Below the pieces are notes generated by a model. It searched no databases. It saw only the letters and a list, made by a program, of their open reading frames with translations, and had not been told where the DNA came from. Shown piece by piece: positions 1 through 8,933 of a stretch of 21,799 bases of DNA (within the stretch, counting starts at the first letter, position 1; each line of letters begins with the position of its first letter). The DNA is from a virus. The position numbers and the translations under genes were made by a program. Location of the stretch: positions 1 through 21,799 of the IMG/VR virus record IMGVR_UViG_3300006868_000136; one strand, given 5' to 3'.

Positions 1-9
1 TCGAGTCTA

Positions 10-399
10 ATGACTCCAAGCAAAACAGTTACAATGGATTACCCGGGATTTCCGGATTTCACTGTTGATGTTACTTATTTAGCTCGCGAAGAACTTCTCA
101 AACTTCGTAAGCGTTGTGTTAGCACAAAGTTCAATCGTAAAACTCGTCAGCCTGAAGAAGAGCTGAACGAAGATATGTTTTTAGTTGAGTATGTAAAAGG
201 CGTTATTAAAGGCTGGTCTGGCCTAAAATTTCGATACCTAGAAGAGCTTCTTTTGGTAGATGTGGCAGAGCTTGACCCTGATGATGAACTTCCTTTTACT
301 CAAGATAACGCAGAGCTTCTTATGAAGAACTCTGGAGATTTTGATACATGGATTACCGAGGTTGTTGGTGACCTTGAAAATTTTACTGGGAACAAGTAG
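10..399 (+). CDS. Tail assembly chaperone, lambda gpG-like (short form)
   Basis: This 129-residue protein resembles the lambda gpG family of tail assembly chaperones, which bind the tape measure and recruit tube subunits during tail assembly without staying in the virion. Visible hallmarks are the opening PGFPDFTVDVTYLAREEL, the charged middle, the GWSGL motif near residue 68, a DDELPF segment near residue 92, and the end DLENFTGNK. Lambda gpG is 140 residues, so the length fits. The frame is open to the left edge (codons for S, S, L before this ATG), so the true start may lie outside the window. No ribosome binding site can be judged from 9 upstream bases, and the ATG at 34 is an alternative. 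The gene ends in TAG at 397-399, just past a slippery site that yields the longer GT form. Position directly before the tape measure supports the call. Confidence 0.8.
   Translation: MTPSKTVTMDYPGFPDFTVDVTYLAREELLKLRKRCVSTKFNRKTRQPEEELNEDMFLVEYVKGVIKGWSGLKFRYLEELLLVDVAELDPDDELPFTQDNAELLMKNSGDFDTWITEVVGDLENFTGNK
378..384 (+). promoter_or_regulatory. Programmed -1 ribosomal frameshift slippery site
   Basis: Read in the G frame the bases are A AAT TTT, which fits the X XXY YYZ rule exactly (AAA, TTT, T). After slipping, the P- and A-site tRNAs re-pair with AAA and TTT, and translation continues in the frame that is open to 815. The 0-frame stop TAG is only 12 bases on, and the -1 frame has stops just before the site (369-371 and 375-377), so the usable overlap is very short and centred here. 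This is the conserved position of the G/GT frameshift in long-tailed phages. Confidence 0.8.
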
Positions 400-815
400 C
401 GGAAATACAAAAGCTACTAGAACGTCATGCAAAACAAACAGATTCTAAGATAGATGTTGAAAAATATCTTACAATTTGTGAACAACTAGGTCAAGAACCT
501 GATCCTGCTAAAATGCCGCTCGAACTCTCTGATTTTCCAGAGGAAGTTCAAGTGGCATTTTTTATATTAGGGCTACTACCCGATCGCTACGAAGGCATGA
601 GCGGCACTTATTTGGGAAAAGTCTGGGAAGGAATAGCATTTTTATTCGATATGTACCAAGTAGAAAATCGAACAACGGTTTTATATTTTATGAAAATGTA
701 TGAAACTATTATAGTTTCAGAAAAGTTAGATAAAGCAGAAAAACAAAGAAAACAAGCAGAGCGACAAACACAAGCAGGCGGTGGAAAAAATTACACCCAT
801 AATGTAAAAGGCTAA
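378..815 (+). CDS. T-like extension of the tail chaperone, made by -1 frameshift
   Basis: This frame is open from 378 to the TAA at 813-815, immediately after an in-frame TGA at 375-377. It has no ATG until 513 and no ribosome binding site there, as expected for a lambda T-type extension that is only made fused to G. Shifting -1 at A AAT TTT (378-384) joins residue 125 of the short form (F of ENF) to YWEQVAEIQKLLERH. The fused protein is about 268 residues if G starts at 10. The T part is about 143 residues, similar to lambda's, and ends in a Lys/Gln-rich tail (about 745-812). In lambda the T domain contacts tube subunits while G coats the tape measure. The TAA overlaps the tape-measure ATG by one base. 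A conventional gene starting at the ATG at 513 (100 residues) is the less likely alternative. Confidence 0.75.
   Translation, partial: KFYWEQVAEIQKLLERHAKQTDSKIDVEKYLTICEQLGQEPDPAKMPLELSDFPEEVQVAFFILGLLPDRYEGMSGTYLGKVWEGIAFLFDMYQVENRTTVLYFMKMYETIIVSEKLDKAEKQRKQAERQTQAGGGKNYTHNVKG
395..418 (+). promoter_or_regulatory. Candidate frameshift-stimulating stem-loop
   Basis: AGTAGC at 395-400 and GCTACT at 413-418 are perfect reverse complements around a 12-base loop. The stem begins 10 bases after the slippery heptamer and contains the TAG of the short form. It is only six pairs long and the spacer is slightly long, so its role is inferred from position. Many G/GT sites work with little or no structure. 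Confidence 0.35.
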
Positions 816-3800
816 TGGCGAAAAAAATACAAATTGATATTGAAGTCAATGGCAAAATGCAAAAAGCCACGGTCTCTGCTAAAAAGCTAGAAAAAGCTTT
901 AAAAGGAGCAGATGCAGCAACAGAAGGATTAGAAACTAGTTCTAGAAATGCTGAAAGACAGCTAAAAGGGACTGCACGTACTTCTTCAAATAGTACAAAA
1001 AACTTTTCTAAGATGGCTCAAGGCATAACTGGGGGCCTTGTTCCTGCGTATGCAACTCTTGCAGCTAACTTATTTGCATTAAGTGCTGCATTTAACTTTT
1101 TTAAAAATGCGTCTCAACTAGAAAACTTGGAAAAAAGTCAACTTTCTTTTGCACAAACAACAGGTATTGCAATGGCTTCTGTTACTAACGGATTAAGAGA
1201 AGCAAGCCAAGGAATGTTAGGTTTCAGAGAAGCTGCTCAAGCTGCTGCTATTGGTACAGCAAAAGGGTTTTCTCCAGAGCAATTAAATAAATTAGCAGAG
1301 GGTGCAATGAGAGCCTCTGTAGCTCTTGGTAGAGATTTTGCAGATGCTTTTGATAGACTGGTACGAGGCGTATCTAAAGCAGAACCTGAACTTTTAGACG
1401 AATTAGGAATTACTTTAAGACTGGAAAGAGCAACTAAAAGCTACGCAGATGCATTAGGTCTAGAAGCTAAAGCTCTAACTGAGGCGCAAAGAAGCCAAGC
1501 AGTCTTATTAGAAACTCAAAGACAATTAGATGAAATTTTTCAAAATGAAGCGGCGGCCAACCCGTTCATTAAGTTAGATAAAGCATTTGAAGATTTAATT
1601 AAGACAGTCACTCAAAAATTCTTACCTGTAATATCAGGAATAGCTGATATTATTTCTAATAATATTGCAGCTACTATTACAGTTTTTGGACTATTTTCTT
1701 TATCTATTTTAAAAGCGGCGTTTAATTTATCAGGACTTCAAGCAAAAGTTGATGACTGGGCGGCTTCCCATAGCAAGGCTGCGACTCAGGCAAAAAATGA
1801 CATGGAAGCTTATCGAACTCAAATTGAGCGTTCCGAAGCAGCCCAGAAAAAACTAAAAGAGGCCGCCAAAAAAACTCTTCAAGGATCTGCACAAAAAGCT
1901 TTAGACCAAGGCTCAAGTAGTGCATTGTTGAAAAAAGTAGCTGCAGGGGGAATAGATAGTCTTGCAAAAGTAGATCAAGCCAACTTAAAAAGATTCTTGA
2001 AAAAAGCAGAGCAAAATGTTGATGCTTCTGGTAGAGTAATGTCCGGAGTATTTAAGGGTGTACATATTTCAGTAGTTCAAGAAATGAACTCGGCGTTTGC
2101 CAAGATAGATAGTAGGGTCAAGATTACAGAAGGTCGATGGAAGTTAAGTTTTAAAAATATTCAGACGTTTGGAAAAATTATGCTGTCAGGCTTGGTAGCT
2201 GCAACCAGAACAGCTACAACTGCTATGATAAATATGGCAAATGCAGTTGGAAATGCTTTCATGAAAGTAGTAAGAATTCTATCCGTAGTTGGACTGGCTC
2301 AAATATTTGGTAGTCTTGCTATGGAGTTTACCCAAGCATTAGACGGCATGTTCAGAAAGGTAGCAAAGTTTTTTGGTATGGAAGATACCTATAAAAATTC
2401 AGACCTTGGAAAAGCTTTAGCTCAAACTTCAGTTTTAATAGAAAAACATAAAGAATTAAAATCTGCTGCAGACAGCGCAGGAGACGCTATTAAAAATATG
2501 TCGGGAGATATTGATGGAATTGTAAAAGGCATGAACAAAGTTCAAAAGCAAGGATTCAATTCATTAAAGGCAGGTGACGATAAAGATGCTTTAGAAGCTT
2601 TTGCAAAACAAGATCGTATGAGAATAACTGCCATGGCAACTCTTCCCTTAGAAAGTATAATGGAGAAAGTTACCGATATTGCCCGTATGCAGGCTAGTGG
2701 TGCAACAGACGAAGCTAACAAACTTTTGAAGAAGCTAAATCCCGAGTTAGAAAAGCTAGCCACTGTCTCTCCTAGAGTTGCTCAAATACTTCAGCAGCCT
2801 ATAAATACTTGGGCAGAATCTTTCGCAGAATTACAAAGTGCTGCAAATGATAGCTTAGGGACTTTAACGTCTTTTGAAGAACAACTAACCGGCCTTGAGG
2901 ATGCAATGCGAGATCCTAGCGATCCTGCGTCTCTTTCAATGAAAATATTACAAATTCAAAAGACACTCAAAGATGCTCAAAATAAGATAGGCCCAGGAGC
3001 TTTATCCGAAAAACTTCAAAAAGATTTAGATGCTCTCTCCGAAAAAATGGGTATGACAAACGACCAATTCTTAGCATTTGTGCAAGACGAAATTTCGAAT
3101 AGAAGAGACGCTATACGCTTGGGTAACGAAGATGCTATTAGGCGTGAAAAAACAGCAGGAATGTTAGATAGATTCGCACAGGCTAGACAAAAGTTTTTAG
3201 ACGATGAACTAGCCGCAATGGCTTCAATTGCTCTTAAAGAAAATGAATTGAGATACTTACAAAAAACTCGAGCTTTATTAAATGCAGACGAAGTAGCTGC
3301 GAGAGATGAAGTAATATATGCACTAGAACAGCAAATTGAGAAAGAAAAAGCTATTCTTGAAATAAAACAAGAACAAGAAACGGTTGCAATGAAATTACGA
3401 GACCTTGATCAACAAGCAGATTTATTGCAAAAAGAAATACAATTAACACAAGTAGCAAAAACTCTAAATGATGTTATCAGTAAGCGTCTACAGATGGAGC
3501 AAAATATTGCAGATCTTAAGGATAAGCAACTTCAAAGAGAAATAAATGCAGCAAGCAGAGAAAGAAGTCGAACTCCTATGCAGGGAGGCTTTATTAATGA
3601 AGGACTAACTCTAAAAGACCAAATAGCAGCACAGGAAGCTTTAATAGCTAGAATGGAGCAACAGTCCGCAGCGCAACTAGCAGCAAAAAATCAAGCAATT
3701 GATTTAGAATACGATCTTTTAGCGCTACAAACAGATCTTGAAGCAACAAGACTTCGACGACTAGCTTTGGAACGATCAGAAGCATTAAGACAGGATAAGC

Positions 3801-4618
3801 AAGATCCCTCTCAAGATTCTCTAGTTACAAGAACAAACGAAATGGCCGGCAGGCTAGAAACACAAGCAGACGCTTATGGAGACACTGGTGAAGGCTCTAT
3901 GAGAGATACTGCGAAAACTTTAGCAAGTTCCGAGGTGAGTGATGGACTTGCGGCTGCAAATGAACAGCTAGAGATAATGAAGCAGAAATTAAATGATACT
4001 TTTGGAGACGGTGAGTTGAATGAGTACATGGCTAATATGCCTGATACTCTTACTTCAGGCTTCACAGATGCCTTTATGTCTATTATGGATGGGACTAAAT
4101 CAGTAAAACAAGCTTTTGGCGAGATGGCAAAAGCAATGATTGCCGACATTATGAGAATAATAATTAAACTTCTTATTCAAAGAGCAATTATGGCAGCAAT
4201 GGGAATGGCAGATGGTGGAGTTGCGTCCCCAAGCGGTCCAAAGATGAGATACGGTGGAATCGTCAAGCCACGAGGTTACAGATATGGAGGCTATACAGAA
4301 GCACCTCAAATGGCAGCAATCGGAGGTGTCTTTAAAGGGCCGAATGCAGGGTATCCTGTAATCATGCACGGAACAGAAGCAGTAGTACCATTACCAAACG
4401 GCAGAGAAATACCTGTAGAGATGAAAGGTGGCGGTGGCCAAAATAATAATGTAACCGTAAATATTAGTATGGATAACTCTGGAGCTGGAAGCAGAACTCA
4501 AAGTAGCAACGGACAAGATGCAAATCAGTTAGGAACTGCAGTTGCAGCAGCGGTACAGAGAGAACTTCAAAATCAAAAAAGAGCAGGCGGCATTTTAAGC
4601 CCCTACGGAGCAGCGTAA
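815..4618 (+). CDS. Tail tape-measure protein (lambda gpH-like)
   Basis: At 1267 residues this is the tape measure, the extended protein inside the tail tube that sets its length and is thought to pass into the host at infection. At about 0.15 nm per residue it predicts a tail near 190 nm. It opens with a basic Lys/Ala-rich segment. A tape-measure-like block LGRDFADAFDRLVRGV plus PELLDELG lies at about residues 171-198. Hydrophobic stretches lie near 270-305 and 483-510, and a long Gln/Glu/Leu coiled-coil-like region covers roughly 760-1020. The C-terminus has an amphipathic helix (TDAFMSIMDGTKSVKQAF) and a Gly/Tyr-rich stretch with GTEAVVPLPNG, as in many gpH-type proteins. No lysozyme or peptidase motif is evident. 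It starts at the ATG of TAATG (813-817), coupled to the T frame, with AAAGG at 807-811. Confidence 0.93.
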   Translation: MAKKIQIDIEVNGKMQKATVSAKKLEKALKGADAATEGLETSSRNAERQLKGTARTSSNSTKNFSKMAQGITGGLVPAYATLAANLFALSAAFNFFKNASQLENLEKSQLSFAQTTGIAMASVTNGLREASQGMLGFREAAQAAAIGTAKGFSPEQLNKLAEGAMRASVALGRDFADAFDRLVRGVSKAEPELLDELGITLRLERATKSYADALGLEAKALTEAQRSQAVLLETQRQLDEIFQNEAAANPFIKLDKAFEDLIKTVTQKFLPVISGIADIISNNIAATITVFGLFSLSILKAAFNLSGLQAKVDDWAASHSKAATQAKNDMEAYRTQIERSEAAQKKLKEAAKKTLQGSAQKALDQGSSSALLKKVAAGGIDSLAKVDQANLKRFLKKAEQNVDASGRVMSGVFKGVHISVVQEMNSAFAKIDSRVKITEGRWKLSFKNIQTFGKIMLSGLVAATRTATTAMINMANAVGNAFMKVVRILSVVGLAQIFGSLAMEFTQALDGMFRKVAKFFGMEDTYKNSDLGKALAQTSVLIEKHKELKSAADSAGDAIKNMSGDIDGIVKGMNKVQKQGFNSLKAGDDKDALEAFAKQDRMRITAMATLPLESIMEKVTDIARMQASGATDEANKLLKKLNPELEKLATVSPRVAQILQQPINTWAESFAELQSAANDSLGTLTSFEEQLTGLEDAMRDPSDPASLSMKILQIQKTLKDAQNKIGPGALSEKLQKDLDALSEKMGMTNDQFLAFVQDEISNRRDAIRLGNEDAIRREKTAGMLDRFAQARQKFLDDELAAMASIALKENELRYLQKTRALLNADEVAARDEVIYALEQQIEKEKAILEIKQEQETVAMKLRDLDQQADLLQKEIQLTQVAKTLNDVISKRLQMEQNIADLKDKQLQREINAASRERSRTPMQGGFINEGLTLKDQIAAQEALIARMEQQSAAQLAAKNQAIDLEYDLLALQTDLEATRLRRLALERSEALRQDKQDPSQDSLVTRTNEMAGRLETQADAYGDTGEGSMRDTAKTLASSEVSDGLAAANEQLEIMKQKLNDTFGDGELNEYMANMPDTLTSGFTDAFMSIMDGTKSVKQAFGEMAKAMIADIMRIIIKLLIQRAIMAAMGMADGGVASPSGPKMRYGGIVKPRGYRYGGYTEAPQMAAIGGVFKGPNAGYPVIMHGTEAVVPLPNGREIPVEMKGGGGQNNNVTVNISMDNSGAGSRTQSSNGQDANQLGTAVAAAVQRELQNQKRAGGILSPYGAA

Positions 4619-7600
4619 ATGGCAGCAACAGTTTCAGCAGCAGCGCCTAGTAATCCAAGTGATGGAGATTTATGGTTTGATAGCGTAAATCTTCGAATGT
4701 ATATCTATTATGATGATGGAAATACTCAGCAATGGGTAATTACTGGCCCCACAGGATTAAAAGGTGAGACAGGAGACGCAGGACCCACAGGCCCCACCGG
4801 TACTTCAGGACCTGCTGGAGTAGCTGGACCTACTGGACCTCAAGGTCTTACAGGACCACAAGGACCACAAGGACCACAAGGACCTATTGGTATAGGTACA
4901 ACCGGCCCTCAAGGACCAGTTGGAGCTACCGGACCTACTGGGCCTAAAGGAGATAAAGGTGATACTGGGGCTATTGGATTAACTGGGCCTCAAGGACCTA
5001 TTGGACCCGATGGCCCTGTCGGGCCTCAAGGAGATAAAGGTGATGATGGCCCTCAAGGAGCTACTGGACCCGCAGGAGCTTCTGTAACTGGCCCTACTGG
5101 ACCTACCGGCCCTCAAGGACCTGCTGGAAATGATGGTGCAGAAGGCCCAGAAGGCCCTCAAGGACCTGCTGGACCTACTGGACCTACTGGACCTATTGGA
5201 CCCGCGGGACCCACTGGGCCTATTGGATTAACTGGTCCCGCCGGACCTCAAGGACCGATAGGAAATGATGGGCCTCAAGGAGATACAGGAGATATAGGAG
5301 CTACTGGACCCGCAGGACCCACGGGCCCTGCTGGACCAACTGGACCTACGGGACCTGCTGGACCAACTGGACCAATAGGAAGTACTGGCCCCGCCGGACC
5401 TCAAGGACCTCAAGGACCTGCCGGCCCAATAGGAAATGATGGCCCTCAAGGAGATACAGGCGAAACAGGAGCTACTGGACCTGCTGGACCTGCTGGACCT
5501 GTTGGTGCTACAGGAGCGACTGGACCTGCTGGACCAACTGGACCAATAGGAAATACTGGCCCTCAAGGACCTCAAGGACCTATTGGACCCACGGGTCCTA
5601 CAGGAAATGATGGCCCTCAAGGACAAACGGGTGCTCAAGGCCCTGTGGGACCTCAAGGAGAGAAAGGGGATACAGGAAATACTGGACCTACCGGACCTGT
5701 CGGACCTGCTGGGCCTACTGGTGCTACAGGTATTCAAGGCCCCGCCGGCCCTCAAGGACCTCAAGGAGCAGATGGTCTAGATGGTGCTCAAGGTCCCGCC
5801 GGACCTGTAGGATTAACAGGGCCACAAGGTAATCAAGGGTTAGGATTTACTGGAGGTAGCTATACTGCTTCAACAGGTATTGTAACCTTTAGCTCTGATG
5901 ATGGTCTAGGATTTAGTACTGCAGATTTACGCGGTGATGGGAATAGAGGTATTTCTTCAGCAATAGTAGATGTAAATGATGATTTAATTCTTACTCTCGC
6001 AGATAGTACAACTATTAATGCCGGACCGGTGGTTGGACCCACAGGAGCGACAGGAGCGACAGGACCTACCGGCCCTGCTGGTACTAATGGAACAGGGTTT
6101 ACTGGAGGTAGTTATACTGTTTCAACAGGAGTCGTAACGTTTACTTCTGATGATGGACTAGGTTTTAGCACAGGAGATTTACGTGGCGATGGAAATAGAG
6201 GTATTTCTTCAGCGACAGTAAATGCAAATGATGATTTAATTCTTACTCTTGCAGATAGTACAACTATTAATGCCGGAACAGTGGTAGGCCCGCAAGGGCC
6301 CACTGGTCCCACTGGTCCTACTGGCCCTACTGGGGCTACGGGACCTGCTGGAGCAGATGGTGCTGATGGAGTTGATGGAGCAGATGGTACTAATGGAACT
6401 GATGGCACCGGGTTTACTGGGGGCTCTTACGATATAAGTACAGGTACTGTAACATTTACTTCTGATGATGGACTAGGTTTTAGCACAGGAGATTTACGCG
6501 GCGTAAATGGAGTAGATGGTGCTGATGGTGCTGATGGTGCAAGTTCAATTGTATTTGATGTCGAGCCTACTTATACTAGTGGAACTCCTTCTGCTTTTTC
6601 TTTCTCAGGGGCAGGATTTCCCGTTGCAAGAACAAATCCTGATCTATATCTTCAAAAGGGTATAACATATTATTTTGATCCGGGTGATTTTGACAGTTTA
6701 AGTCCTATTACCAGTTCAGACGGCTGGGCCTTTTCTAGCAGTAACTATATTACTTCTGCGGATAGTATAAATGGTCAAACTTTTCCAGCCCAAGCGCATA
6801 CAGATACACAGTTTGAAGGAAACTCACAAACTACAACTCAAGGTGTTTATGTATTTACAGCTGCAGGAGCGGGAAATTATGTAAGGCTTTATACAAAAAC
6901 ATACTTTCTGTTGTCTAGTAACTGGTATAGAAAAGCTTATACAGCTTCCCCTACTTTTAATGTAAAAGAAGGATATGTACTTACTTGGGAAAAAATCAAT
7001 TCTTATCATGAAAGAACTAGTGAAAAAGAAGTACGCGCACAATTTTGGCTAGTAGATATAACAAATGGAGGCTTTTATCGAGCCTATCCTCAAAATAGCG
7101 AAGGATACTACATTGGCACGAGTAGTTCTGCTACTTCGTATAGTTATACTTTTACAACCACAGGACAGTATCGGTGGGTAGCTCTTTTAGGAGTACTTGA
7201 CCTTGGAAATAATTCAGGAGATTCTACAGAAGTCTATGCAGATTTTGGAAATTTTGAACTAAGCAGTGGACATCCTTTATGGATTCAAAGTACTTCAGGG
7301 GCTTATGATGCGGCAAATGTTTTAGGGGCTACAGATGGAGTAACAAATAATGGAGCGGATAGAGATAGGGTTTCATTTACTGTACCTTTAGATGCTCCTT
7401 CTACTCTCTATTATGTGGACGAAAACCACTCCGCAATGGCAGGAACAATTTATACGAGTGATGCAGGGTCGGGCGGCAGTAGTTCTAGCATTACAGATGG
7501 AACTAGCACTTTAGATTTTGATTCTAATAATAACTTACGGTTAGATACTCATTTCCTTCCCTCAACCAGTGTAAGTTACGATTTAGGAAGTGCTACCCAA

Positions 7601-8395
7601 AAATGGAGATATTTGTACTTAGATAATAATACCATTTTTATGGGCGATCAAACTTTAAGCACAGATTCGTCAGGACAACTTGTTCTTGGCGAAACTATGG
7701 ACTTTGGAGGTGAAGGCACAGGAGGAGTTGCTTATGTAGATTGGCAAACAGGAAATAAATTAGTTATACGAACTAATGGGCCTGGAGCTCCAACAGAATC
7801 TCCTTTTAATGAAAAATTTGCATCAATTAAAAAAGATGATTCTTTCGAGCTGCTAACTGGTGCCGCGATATCTGGTGAAACTGATGCCAACGGCAACTTC
7901 CCAGCAAATACAACATTGAAAGCAACTGGCGCTGCCACTTTTACAGCAGTAAGTTTTGCAGGAGATCCTAATTATTATTATGATTGGGAAATACCTGTTG
8001 ATACAGTGCCCGGCTCAAATGTATATGTATATACTTTTAACTTAAAACGGTCTCCAATTTCGGAAGTCACCCAAATAATTAAAGCAGGCACAACTATAGA
8101 TGCATCGGCTTTAACAGGGAATCTTCCTGCTTTAGGAATGTCAGGAAGCTTAATCCCGGATACAAATGCTCAATATGATTTAGGGTCTGCTGAATATAAG
8201 ATAAGACATTTATACTTGTCAGATAATACAATTTACTCTGATAGTGGAAATATAAAAGTAGCTCAACACCAAGCAGGAGGGGCACCCAGCACCTCTACTC
8301 GACTCATCTCTACAGCAAAGTTGAAAGAAATTGCAGCGGCTTCTCCAGATTATGGGGCTTTTCAAGCAGCTATTGCAGCTCTTGAGGATAATTAA
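4619..8395 (+). CDS. Collagen-like tail fibre
   Basis: This 1258-residue structural protein is probably a trimeric fibre. Residues 1-40 form a short domain ([13 protein letters not shown], ending QQWV) of a type often found at phage-fibre N-termini. Residues 43-408 are about 120 Gly-X-Y triplets rich in GPT, GPQ and GPA, broken only at GIGTT (91-95) and GASVT (153-157). Two 64-residue repeats and a truncated third follow (409-472, 493-556, 598-628), separated by more Gly-X-Y. The rest is Ser/Thr/Tyr-rich and looks beta-structured, with two YDLGS modules at residues 987 and 1186, and it ends in an Ala-rich helix. The start directly follows the tape-measure stop, with GGAG at 4607-4610, 8 bases upstream. 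Lambda has no gene here. Attachment to the tail tip and receptor binding are inferred from composition and position. Confidence 0.85.
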   Translation: MAATVSAAAPSNPSDGDLWFDSVNLRMYIYYDDGNTQQWVITGPTGLKGETGDAGPTGPTGTSGPAGVAGPTGPQGLTGPQGPQGPQGPIGIGTTGPQGPVGATGPTGPKGDKGDTGAIGLTGPQGPIGPDGPVGPQGDKGDDGPQGATGPAGASVTGPTGPTGPQGPAGNDGAEGPEGPQGPAGPTGPTGPIGPAGPTGPIGLTGPAGPQGPIGNDGPQGDTGDIGATGPAGPTGPAGPTGPTGPAGPTGPIGSTGPAGPQGPQGPAGPIGNDGPQGDTGETGATGPAGPAGPVGATGATGPAGPTGPIGNTGPQGPQGPIGPTGPTGNDGPQGQTGAQGPVGPQGEKGDTGNTGPTGPVGPAGPTGATGIQGPAGPQGPQGADGLDGAQGPAGPVGLTGPQGNQGLGFTGGSYTASTGIVTFSSDDGLGFSTADLRGDGNRGISSAIVDVNDDLILTLADSTTINAGPVVGPTGATGATGPTGPAGTNGTGFTGGSYTVSTGVVTFTSDDGLGFSTGDLRGDGNRGISSATVNANDDLILTLADSTTINAGTVVGPQGPTGPTGPTGPTGATGPAGADGADGVDGADGTNGTDGTGFTGGSYDISTGTVTFTSDDGLGFSTGDLRGVNGVDGADGADGASSIVFDVEPTYTSGTPSAFSFSGAGFPVARTNPDLYLQKGITYYFDPGDFDSLSPITSSDGWAFSSSNYITSADSINGQTFPAQAHTDTQFEGNSQTTTQGVYVFTAAGAGNYVRLYTKTYFLLSSNWYRKAYTASPTFNVKEGYVLTWEKINSYHERTSEKEVRAQFWLVDITNGGFYRAYPQNSEGYYIGTSSSATSYSYTFTTTGQYRWVALLGVLDLGNNSGDSTEVYADFGNFELSSGHPLWIQSTSGAYDAANVLGATDGVTNNGADRDRVSFTVPLDAPSTLYYVDENHSAMAGTIYTSDAGSGGSSSSITDGTSTLDFDSNNNLRLDTHFLPSTSVSYDLGSATQKWRYLYLDNNTIFMGDQTLSTDSSGQLVLGETMDFGGEGTGGVAYVDWQTGNKLVIRTNGPGAPTESPFNEKFASIKKDDSFELLTGAAISGETDANGNFPANTTLKATGAATFTAVSFAGDPNYYYDWEIPVDTVPGSNVYVYTFNLKRSPISEVTQIIKAGTTIDASALTGNLPALGMSGSLIPDTNAQYDLGSAEYKIRHLYLSDNTIYSDSGNIKVAQHQAGGAPSTSTRLISTAKLKEIAAASPDYGAFQAAIAALEDN
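4745..5842 (+). repeat. Collagen-like Gly-X-Y repeat tract
   Basis: Nine-base units encoding Gly-X-Y run for about 1.1 kb with two short interruptions. X is mostly Pro and Y is mostly Thr, Gln, Ala or Ile. Glycine and proline codons change from unit to unit (GGA, GGC, GGG; CCT, CCC, CCA), so the protein repeats more exactly than the DNA. Confidence 0.92.
5843..6034 (+). repeat. 64-residue fibre module, copy 1
   Basis: Encodes the first copy of a beta-type module beginning [12 protein letters not shown] and ending TTINAGPVV. It is nearly identical in protein to copy 2 at 6095-6286 and is followed by a short Gly-X-Y linker (6035-6094). Confidence 0.85.
6095..6286 (+). repeat. 64-residue fibre module, copy 2
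   Basis: The second copy begins [12 protein letters not shown] and ends TTINAGTVV. Most differences from copy 1 are conservative (for example S/T, I/V). A Gly-X-Y linker at 6287-6409, later turning into GAD and GTD triplets, separates it from the partial third copy. Confidence 0.85.
6410..6502 (+). repeat. Fibre module, truncated copy 3
   Basis: Only the first 31 residues of the module are present ([12 protein letters not shown] through FSTGDLRG). It then runs directly into [10 protein letters not shown], so the second half (GISSA to TTINAG) is missing. Confidence 0.8.
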
Positions 8396-8400
8396 GGAGA
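8394..8400 (+). promoter_or_regulatory. Strong ribosome binding site for the M-like gene
   Basis: AAGGAGA lies 5 bases before the ATG at 8406 and overlaps the preceding TAA. It fixes the start, so the extra N-terminal domain of the M-like protein is real and not a mis-called start. Confidence 0.8.
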
Positions 8401-8405
8401 CTTAA

Positions 8406-8933
8406 ATGGCAGCAGATTTCCCAGGTAGTCCTTCAAATGGCGATACTTATACATACAATGGAGTAACATATGTATATAATGCCGTAATAGGAGCATGGAG
8501 CATTGATCCCGGGACTGCAGGAGGGACATCCTCTTATGGAGAGATATTTATACTAAAAGTTCCTGCAGATGCTATATCTGGAGGAGTTCCTCTTACAGAT
8601 TCTTTCTATACTTTTGATAGGGGTTTAAGTAGGGCTTCAAATTTTAATATTTTGACCGCAAAATTTGGAGATGGATATGAACAAAGAGCTATAGATGGAA
8701 CAAACTCTAAAAGAGATATGTTTGGAGTATCTTTTTCTAATAGAACTAAAGAAGATATTAATCTTATAGCAAAGTTTCTAGATGTACATCAAGCAAAAAA
8801 CTTTGATATAATTATTCCAGAGTATGATGGAAATCAAACTATAAAAGTAGTGTGTGAGGGATATAATATAAAATATTTGTACCATAGTTATCATTCTCTA
8901 ACCGCAGAATTTAGACGAGTTTATGAACCATGA
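8406..8933 (+). CDS. Minor tail protein, lambda gpM-like, with extra N-terminal domain
   Basis: Residues about 80-175 match the lambda gpM family (phage minor tail protein), which sits at the tip-tube junction and is needed to start tube growth. The typical core motifs are visible: KFGDGYEQR (86-94), the NRTKEDINLIAKFLD helix and the aromatic PEYDGNQTIKVVCEGY strand pair, ending AEFRRVYEP. Lambda gpM is about 109 residues, while this protein is 175. The additional N-terminus (GSPSNGDTYTYNGVTYVYN, then W31) resembles the first 40 residues of the preceding collagen-like fibre, followed by a Gly/Ser linker. The start has a strong ribosome binding site. The stop overlaps the next start as ATGA (8930-8933), so the two genes are translationally coupled. 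Confidence 0.82.
   Translation: MAADFPGSPSNGDTYTYNGVTYVYNAVIGAWSIDPGTAGGTSSYGEIFILKVPADAISGGVPLTDSFYTFDRGLSRASNFNILTAKFGDGYEQRAIDGTNSKRDMFGVSFSNRTKEDINLIAKFLDVHQAKNFDIIIPEYDGNQTIKVVCEGYNIKYLYHSYHSLTAEFRRVYEP

Noticed and set aside
513-815. A separate 100-residue gene starting at the ATG at 513
   Set aside because: No ribosome binding site, and the same frame is open back to the slippery site, so it is better explained as part of the frameshifted T extension.
5228-5764. A 178-codon open frame on the - strand across the collagen tract, rich in Arg and Ser
   Set aside because: It is the complement of Gly-X-Y codons, which rarely produces stops. Its composition is purely that of the repeat, and no initiation signal is seen.
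4745-5842. Short regular DNA repeats that could suggest a CRISPR array or satellite
   Set aside because: The period is 9 bases with no spacers, in frame throughout, and it encodes Gly-X-Y.
6112-6408. A 98-codon - strand frame rich in Pro, Val and Ala
   Set aside because: A mirror of the second module and its Gly-X-Y linker; no independent evidence.
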